Shown piece by piece: positions 35,035-39,054 of a DNA stretch of 39,054 nucleotides. This DNA is from an uncultured Pelagibacteraceae bacterium (GTDB lineage Bacteria > Pseudomonadota > Alphaproteobacteria > Pelagibacterales > AG-422-B15): positions 1 through 39,054 of the forward strand of contig CAJJAN010000016.1 in the NCBI GenBank assembly GCA_905182145.1, written 5' to 3'. Every line of letters starts with the position of its first letter. Positions within the stretch are counted from its first letter, which is position 1. The position numbers and the translations under genes were made by a program. A model generated the notes under the pieces. That model saw only the letters and a list, made by a program, of their open reading frames with translations, was not told the DNA's origin and did no database searches.

Positions 35035-35721
35035 CTAATCCTCTCTAACTAAAATATCATTAATATCAATAATACGATCAAAGTAATTGGATAGAGATCT
35101 ATCATGGGAAACCATTAACAAGGTTGATTTATTCTCTTCGATTTGCTTAAACATTAGATCCAAGAAATTTTTTTGAGTATCCGTATCTAATGCTGATGTC
35201 GGTTCGTCGGCAATAATCAGTGAAGGGTTACCTATTAAAGCTCTTGCTACAGCAACTCTCTGTTGTTGTCCGACACTTAGTTTACTTGCCTGTACATCTT
35301 TAATAGAGTCAGGTAGTCGTAGTGACTTACAGATACTAATTGCCACATCTCTTTGGTTTAATACTCTACTGGCTCTTATCTTAGAAAAATACAAAGGAAG
35401 GATAATATTATCTATAACACTAGCGTACGGCAGCAAATTAAATTGTTGAAAGATTATGCCTATATTATCAGATCGATATTGGTCTCTTTTATTTGCAGTT
35501 AAATTATTAGTTTTTTGTTCATTTAAATAAATATCTCCTGATATAGGACTTAGAAAACCACATATAAGTGAGAGTAAAGTAGTTTTACCAGAGCCACTTT
35601 CTCCCAGTAACAGTACCTTTTCACCCTTACCAATATTTAATTTTGGTATATGAAGCTTAAAATCAGATTTTTTAGACCAATAGAATCTTACGGAATCTAG
35701 GCAAATAGTTTCTTCATTCAA
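35035..35721 (-). CDS. ABC transporter ATP-binding protein (LolD/MacB type, Zrg-like)
   Basis: I start this gene at the TTG at 35721 (codon 18 of the track ORF) instead of 35772. It then begins 1 bp after the zrgA-like stop rather than overlapping it by 50 bp, and it has a strong site (GAAGGAAAG) in front. The 228 residues carry Walker A in LLGESGSGKTTLLS, Walker B in LIIADEPTSALD and the H-loop in VSHDRS. The signature motif is LSVGQQQR, the variant with valine instead of the second glycine. It powers the FtsX-type permease encoded directly downstream. Confidence 0.88.
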   Translation of the reverse strand: MNEETICLDSVRFYWSKKSDFKLHIPKLNIGKGEKVLLLGESGSGKTTLLSLICGFLSPISGDIYLNEQKTNNLTANKRDQYRSDNIGIIFQQFNLLPYASVIDNIILPLYFSKIRASRVLNQRDVAISICKSLRLPDSIKDVQASKLSVGQQQRVAVARALIGNPSLIIADEPTSALDTDTQKNFLDLMFKQIEENKSTLLMVSHDRSLSNYFDRIIDINDILVRED

Positions 35722-35722
35722 A

Positions 35723-36364
35723 TTAAATCTTTCCTTCAATATTAATGACAGGTTTATCTGCTTCAACCTCAAAACTAGTTGAACCCAGCTCCGAGATAAA
35801 TTGTACTTCTAACTCACCAGAATTTGGGAATGTCATAAAGTAAGAAAATTCTACATTATTAATTAATTTAATACTACCACATTCAAATGAGTACTTTGCA
35901 TAGAACTCGTTATGGATCTCTACTTGATTTTTGTCGTGTTCGTCATGTTCGTCTTTATGTTCGTCATGTTCGTCATGTTCGTCGTGTTCGTCGTGTTCGT
36001 CGTGTTCGTCGTGTTCGTCGTGTTCGTCGTGTTCGTCGTGTTCGTCTTCATTATTAATTTTTACTTCAAGAGATGCAAGATTACATTGACCATCGGCTGG
36101 TATACTAAAAATATTTTTATAGTCTTCAAATTTATTAAGTGCTTTATTTACTAGCTCTATATCTTCATCACTTTTTGCTTCATATTCAAAGCCAACAATA
36201 TCAGCACCTGGTAACATAAATTCAAAATCAATGATGTTTTTATCAATGGCTATATTAAGCTCTCCAACACCATGTTCGTGCTTATCAACTTGTCTTGTTT
36301 CCTCCGCTAAGGCAACTGTTACCAAAGCTGATAATAATAGTGAAAAATAAATATTTTTAGTCAT
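35723..36364 (-). CDS. zrgA: DUF2796/ZrgA-like periplasmic zinc-binding protein
   Basis: I use the ATG at 36364, with a good AGGAG site 5 bases upstream; the track's 36367 is a TTG. The 213 residues start with a signal peptide (cleavage likely after VTVALA). The mature N-terminus matches DUF2796: KHEHGVGELNIAID and FEFMLPGADIVGFEYEA. A strongly charged tract, DEH repeated about ten times, then K, then two more, occupies about residues 105-145. A second DUF2796 part follows (KYSFECGSIKLINNVEF). It probably captures Zn2+ in the periplasm for the adjacent ABC system. A Zur-like box lies 63 bases upstream. Confidence 0.88.
   Translation of the reverse strand: MTKNIYFSLLLSALVTVALAEETRQVDKHEHGVGELNIAIDKNIIDFEFMLPGADIVGFEYEAKSDEDIELVNKALNKFEDYKNIFSIPADGQCNLASLEVKINNEDEHDEHDEHDEHDEHDEHDEHDEHDEHDEHKDEHDEHDKNQVEIHNEFYAKYSFECGSIKLINNVEFSYFMTFPNSGELEVQFISELGSTSFEVEADKPVINIEGKI
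35936..36046 (-). repeat. 9-bp tandem repeat encoding Asp-Glu-His
   Basis: Twelve 9-bp units (plus strand gtgttcgtc, with some atgttcgtc variants) make two blocks of two and ten, separated by one ttt triplet. On the coding strand the unit is GAC-GAA-CAC. The unit is in frame, so slippage changes the number of His residues without a frameshift. The GAC and CAC codons are unusual for such an AT-rich genome, pointing to local amplification. Confidence 0.95.
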
Positions 36365-36427
36365 CAAGTCTCCTGTGAATTTTAAGTATTATTTTTAGGG
36401 GAAAATTTCAAAAGTGTCTATAGAATT

Positions 36428-36442
36428 TGTTACTTTATAACA
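36428..36442. promoter_or_regulatory. Zur-like operator upstream of zrgA-like gene
   Basis: TGTTACTTTATAACA matches the palindrome found between znuC and znuA (TGTTATAATATAACA) at 12 of 15 positions and keeps both TGTTA and TATAACA arms. It is 63 bases before the zrgA-like ATG. On the minus strand TTGATT (36464-36459) and TATAAA (36439-36434) form a possible promoter with a 19-bp spacer, so the box would cover its -10 element and block transcription when zinc is plentiful. Confidence 0.65.
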
Positions 36443-36516
36443 TTTGGAATAAATTTAAAATCAACAGCGCTATTATTCAAATTTACTAATCCATAAATAT
36501 TGAATTAACTAAAAAT

Positions 36517-36918
36517 TTAGTTTTTTTTACAAGAGTTACAGGTGCCAAAAAATTCTAAATTATACCCATCAAATTTAGCTCCACCTGAGTCTTTAAATTC
36601 AGATAAATAATTAAAAAGTTTTGTATCATTTATTTCTGAAGCACTATCACATTTATAGCAAATTGAAAATATGGTGGCATGTCGTGTTTCACAGTTTAAA
36701 ATCTTACATGCAACGAAAGAATTTTGACTTTCAACTTTATGAACTTTGCCTTTCTCAATCAACTTATCTAAAGCTCTATAAACTTGTGGTGGAGCATTTA
36801 TTCCTTTTTTTTGAACGCTTGAGAGTATTGAATAAGCTTTAACTGGCTTTTTATTTCTTTGAATAAAATCTAATACTATTTGTTGATTTTTTGATAATGA
36901 TTTATTTTTGCTATCCAT
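36517..36918 (-). CDS. zur: Fur-family zinc uptake regulator Zur
   Basis: A 133-residue Fur-family protein. The winged helix ends in INAPPQVYRALDKLIEKG (about 40-57, recognition helix). The structural zinc site is C87-x-x-C90 in FSICYKCDSA with C127-x-x-C130 in FGTCNSCKKN; further regulatory ligands are probably C71, C76 and H80. It represses zinc uptake genes when Zn2+ is bound. It is placed 30 bp after znuB and in the znuCB-zur order, which supports Zur over Fur, Mur or PerR. The Zur-type palindrome at 38516-38530 suggests that it regulates its own operon. Confidence 0.92.
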   Translation of the reverse strand: MDSKNKSLSKNQQIVLDFIQRNKKPVKAYSILSSVQKKGINAPPQVYRALDKLIEKGKVHKVESQNSFVACKILNCETRHATIFSICYKCDSASEINDTKLFNYLSEFKDSGGAKFDGYNLEFFGTCNSCKKN

Positions 36919-36948
36919 AATCTTTTGTTTTTATAGTCTTAGCTAATA

Positions 36949-37740
36949 TTAGTATTTTTTTTGAGTATTTGTTAATGATAAAATAAATAATATCAATGCA
37001 ACAGTAATGATTGTTGGGCCAGATGCAGTATTAATTTCAAACGAAGTATATAGGCCAATAAATACCGACAATAATCCACCTATAATTGAAAAAATTACCA
37101 TTTGTTTTGGATTATTTGATAGATTTCGAGCTGTTGCAGTTGGAATAATTAACATACCCGTGATTAATAATAATCCCACCATTTTGATTGATATTGCAAT
37201 AAGAGCTGCCAATAAAATTGTAAATATTACATTAATTCTATCTGGGTTCATTCCTTCTGCTTCAGCAAGTTCATAATTAACTGTAGCTGCGAATAATGGT
37301 TTCCAAATTAACCATAGAACAAAAAGTATGGTGGCTCCTCCAATCCAAATAATTAGTAAGTCATTAACACTCACTGAAAGGATATCTCCAAACAGAACTC
37401 CCATAATATCAAACCTAATAAATGATAAAAAGCCTAATACAACCAATCCAATAGCAAGAGATGAATGGGATAAAAGTCCCAATAATGAATCACTAGCTAA
37501 ATTGGTGGTATTTTGCAGCTTTAATAAAAGCAATGCTACTAAAGATGAAACAACAAATACTGATAACGAAATATTAATATCAAATGTTACTGATAATATA
37601 ACTCCCAATAAAGCAGAGTGTGCAAGTGTATCTCCGAAAAATGACAGCCTTCTCCAAACAACAAAACAGCCGAGAGGTCCTGTAACTAAAGCAATTCCTA
37701 TACCTGCAATCAAAGCTCTAAATAAAAAATCTTCAAACAT
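36949..37740 (-). CDS. znuB: Zinc ABC transporter permease ZnuB
   Basis: A 263-residue ABC-3 family permease with about eight helices, moving Zn2+ across the inner membrane. The family stretches are RALIAGIGIALVTGPLGCFVVW (as GIALVTGPLGCFVVW) near the start, SFFGDTLAHSALLGV (about 33-47) and GLLLITGMLIIPTATARNL near residue 190. It starts 2 bp after znuC and is followed by zur. A manganese permease of the same family is the alternative, but the zur linkage favours zinc. Confidence 0.93.
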   Translation of the reverse strand: MFEDFLFRALIAGIGIALVTGPLGCFVVWRRLSFFGDTLAHSALLGVILSVTFDINISLSVFVVSSLVALLLLKLQNTTNLASDSLLGLLSHSSLAIGLVVLGFLSFIRFDIMGVLFGDILSVSVNDLLIIWIGGATILFVLWLIWKPLFAATVNYELAEAEGMNPDRINVIFTILLAALIAISIKMVGLLLITGMLIIPTATARNLSNNPKQMVIFSIIGGLLSVFIGLYTSFEINTASGPTIITVALILFILSLTNTQKKY

Positions 37741-37742
37741 AA

Positions 37743-38492
37743 TTATTTTTTTGCTTCTACTATATTTCCATCAGAGGAATGAGTATGATTGTGATCATGC
37801 TCATAAATTGATAATAGTTGTGAGGAGTGTTCTCCAAATAATTCTTTGTAATTTTTATCTTGTGCTACATCAACTGGATTTCCTGAACAGCAAACATGGC
37901 CGTTAAGACAAACTACATGATCTGTTGCTGACATAACTACATGCAAATCATGCGAAATTAAAAGAATGCCACACTTCAGAGTTTCTGAAATTTTTTTTAT
38001 TAATGCATATAATGCTACTTCTCCAGAATAATCGACACCCTGAACTGGCTCATCAAGAACTAAAAGTTCAGGTCTTTTAGCTATAGCTCTAGCTAAAAGA
38101 ACTCTTTGGAACTCCCCACCTGATAGGTCTCTTAGATTATTATTTTTTAAATGTTCAACCCCAGTCAAATTTAAAGCATAAGATATCTCATCCGACTTAA
38201 GATCTTGTGTTAAAACCATAAAATCACTAACTCGAACTGGCAATGTCCAATCGATAATTACTTTTTGTGGCACATAGGAAATTTTTTTAGTAAATTTTTC
38301 TACCGTACCTTCTATGTGTTTATAGAGTCCAAGTGCAATTTTAGCTGTTGTTGTTTTGCCTGATCCATTTGGACCAATTAAAGTTACTATCTTACCTTTA
38401 TGAATTTCTAGATTAACTCCTCTAACAAGCCATTTGTTATCTTTTAGAATACCCGCATTGGATAACTTTACTAAAATATTATTATCTTTCAT
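37743..38492 (-). CDS. znuC: Zinc ABC transporter ATP-binding protein ZnuC
   Basis: I start at the ATG at 38492 (MKDNNILVKLSNAG); the track start at 38531 would lie on the edge of the Zur palindrome and adds an implausible hydrophobic leader. The 249 residues have Walker A in GPNGSGKTTTAKIA, the signature LSGGEFQRVLLARA, Walker B in LLVLDEPVQGVD and the H-loop in ISHDLHV. The C-terminus is rich in His (EHDHNHTHSS), a feature of some ZnuC proteins. It energises ZnuB. It is divergent from znuA, with the operator in the 54-bp gap. Confidence 0.93.
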   Translation of the reverse strand: MKDNNILVKLSNAGILKDNKWLVRGVNLEIHKGKIVTLIGPNGSGKTTTAKIALGLYKHIEGTVEKFTKKISYVPQKVIIDWTLPVRVSDFMVLTQDLKSDEISYALNLTGVEHLKNNNLRDLSGGEFQRVLLARAIAKRPELLVLDEPVQGVDYSGEVALYALIKKISETLKCGILLISHDLHVVMSATDHVVCLNGHVCCSGNPVDVAQDKNYKELFGEHSSQLLSIYEHDHNHTHSSDGNIVEAKK

Positions 38493-38515
38493 GAAAAGTG
38501 CTTGCAAAAAAATTA

Positions 38516-38530
38516 TGTTATAATATAACA
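38516..38530. promoter_or_regulatory. Zur box between divergent znuC and znuA
   Basis: TGTTATAATATAACA is a palindrome with 7-bp arms around a single central base. It matches the proteobacterial Zur consensus core as I remember it (TGTTATAWTATAACA). It lies 16 bp before the znuA ATG and 23 bp before the chosen znuC ATG and contains TATAAT, so it could block both promoters at once. Confidence 0.9.
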
Positions 38531-38546
38531 CTACTACTTTAAATCT

Positions 38547-39054
38547 ATGAAAGCAATAAAATCTATGAAATTACTACAAAAATTTGGACTATTTTTATCA
38601 ACTTTTTATCTATTATCAATTGTATCACATGCAAATGCTGAAACTAAGGTTGTAGCCTCAATTAAACCACTTCACTCATTAATAAGCTATGTAATGGATG
38701 GAGTTGGAACTCCAGATATAATAATTGATGGTAGTTCTTCCCCTCATACCTTTCAGTTAAAACCATCACATGCTTCGATGTTACAAGAAGCTGACATAGT
38801 TTTTTGGATAGGAGAAGATTTAGAGGCATTTTTAGAATCACCACTTGATTCAATTGCCAAAAATGCAAAGAGAGTCACTTTAATGGACTCGAACGAGATA
38901 AATTTATTAAAATTTAGAGAAAAAAATATATTCGATGAGCATGATGATGAGCATGATGAGCATGATGATGATGAGCATGATGATGATGAGCATGGTGATG
39001 ATGAGCATGGTGATGAGCATGGTGATGATGAGCATGTTGATGAGCATGGTGATG
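38547..39054 (+). CDS. znuA: Zinc ABC transporter substrate-binding protein ZnuA (partial, 3' end off window)
   Basis: This gene is missing from the track because it runs off the right edge. From the ATG at 38547 (MKAIKSMKLLQKFGL) it has a signal peptide ending near SHANAE, then KVVASIKPLHSLISYVMDG with the first ligand His, and SSSPHTFQLKPSHASMLQEAD with the second. A charged loop with DEH-type repeats begins near 38934 and reaches the window end. ZnuA collects Zn2+ in the periplasm and passes it to ZnuB. No Shine-Dalgarno is present at the start. Confidence 0.93.
   Translation, partial: MKAIKSMKLLQKFGLFLSTFYLLSIVSHANAETKVVASIKPLHSLISYVMDGVGTPDIIIDGSSSPHTFQLKPSHASMLQEADIVFWIGEDLEAFLESPLDSIAKNAKRVTLMDSNEINLLKFREKNIFDEHDDEHDEHDDDEHDDDEHGDDEHGDEHGDDEHVDEHGD
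38934..39054 (+). repeat. Imperfect GATGAGCAT repeat encoding the ZnuA His-rich loop
   Basis: Repeated gatgagcat units, interspersed with extra gat and ggt codons, encode (D)DEH and GDEH motifs and run past the window end. The codons are GAT, GAG and CAT, unlike the GAC, GAA and CAC used in the zrgA repeat, so the two tracts arose separately. All insertions are in frame. Confidence 0.9.

Noticed and set aside
35912-36154. Plus-strand ORF rich in FVVFVMFV
   Set aside because: It is the antisense shadow of the DEH repeat in the zrgA-like gene. The repeat keeps the opposite frame open and mimics a membrane protein.
38662-38868. Minus-strand ORF within the znuA region
   Set aside because: It lies opposite the znuA coding sequence, which has a signal peptide and metal-ligand motifs, and it has no recognisable motif of its own.
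35936-39054. Short tandem repeats mistaken for a CRISPR array
   Set aside because: The units are 9 bp, in frame, head to tail, without spacers, and encode a His-rich protein segment.

Overview
The window looks like a piece of the chromosome of an AT-rich (roughly one-third GC by eye, not computed), gene-dense, probably planktonic marine alphaproteobacterium. The alphaproteobacterial placement rests on a GcrA cell-cycle regulator (24607-25062), a class I lysyl-tRNA synthetase (18006-19562), the TIGR02186/TauE pair, and the rpmH-rnpA-yidD-yidC-argB-dapD-dapE order. Gaps are tiny: three convergent pairs overlap by four bases at their stop codons and others abut within 1-3 bp, as in streamlined SAR11/HIMB59/AEGEAN-169-like genomes. 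The exact lineage cannot be fixed from sequence reading alone. No phage, IS element, CRISPR array or plasmid feature was seen.

Layout. 1-3185 (minus): a partial secreted TPR protein with a (GGGSS)n linker, a YczE-like membrane protein, a 3-hydroxyisobutyrate-dehydrogenase-like oxidoreductase and an EamA exporter. 3238-12772: a serine hydrolase, then an acyl-CoA metabolism zone with thiolase, PaaI thioesterase, dienoyl-CoA isomerase-like crotonase, MaoC hydratase and two acyl-CoA dehydrogenases (one DmdC-like), interrupted by a prolyl-tRNA editing protein and an RmlA-like nucleotidyltransferase. 12849-16158 (plus): TauE/SafE exporter, TIGR02186 protein, CcdA and a DECR-type reductase. 16155-24344: an SDR, pyrD, lysS, apaG, folE, trkH, argF and argD. 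24607-27919: gcrA, a candidate 28-residue membrane peptide, an M48 lipoprotein protease, a second EamA transporter, tRNA-Arg(ACG) and a TVP38 protein. 28003-33333 (plus): rpmH, rnpA, yidD, yidC, argB, dapD, dapE.

33330-39054 is a zinc-acquisition island and the most interesting part. It holds znuA (cut by the window end) divergent from znuC-znuB-zur, followed by a second operon: a ZrgA-like DUF2796 protein with a long Asp-Glu-His repeat, a LolD/MacB-type ATPase, an FtsX-type permease and a DUF3299 protein. I find a near-perfect Zur-type palindrome, TGTTATAATATAACA, between znuC and znuA, and a degenerate copy, TGTTACTTTATAACA, upstream of the zrgA-like gene. Together they suggest that the two transport operons form one zinc regulon. 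The histidine-rich tracts of ZnuA, ZrgA and the ZnuC tail fit that reading.

Other points worth checking are three in-frame tandem-repeat tracts, repeated TAGTTAT motifs upstream of gcrA, a hairpin between folE and trkH, and a DmdC-like/TauE/CcdA divergon that may link acyl-CoA and sulfur metabolism.
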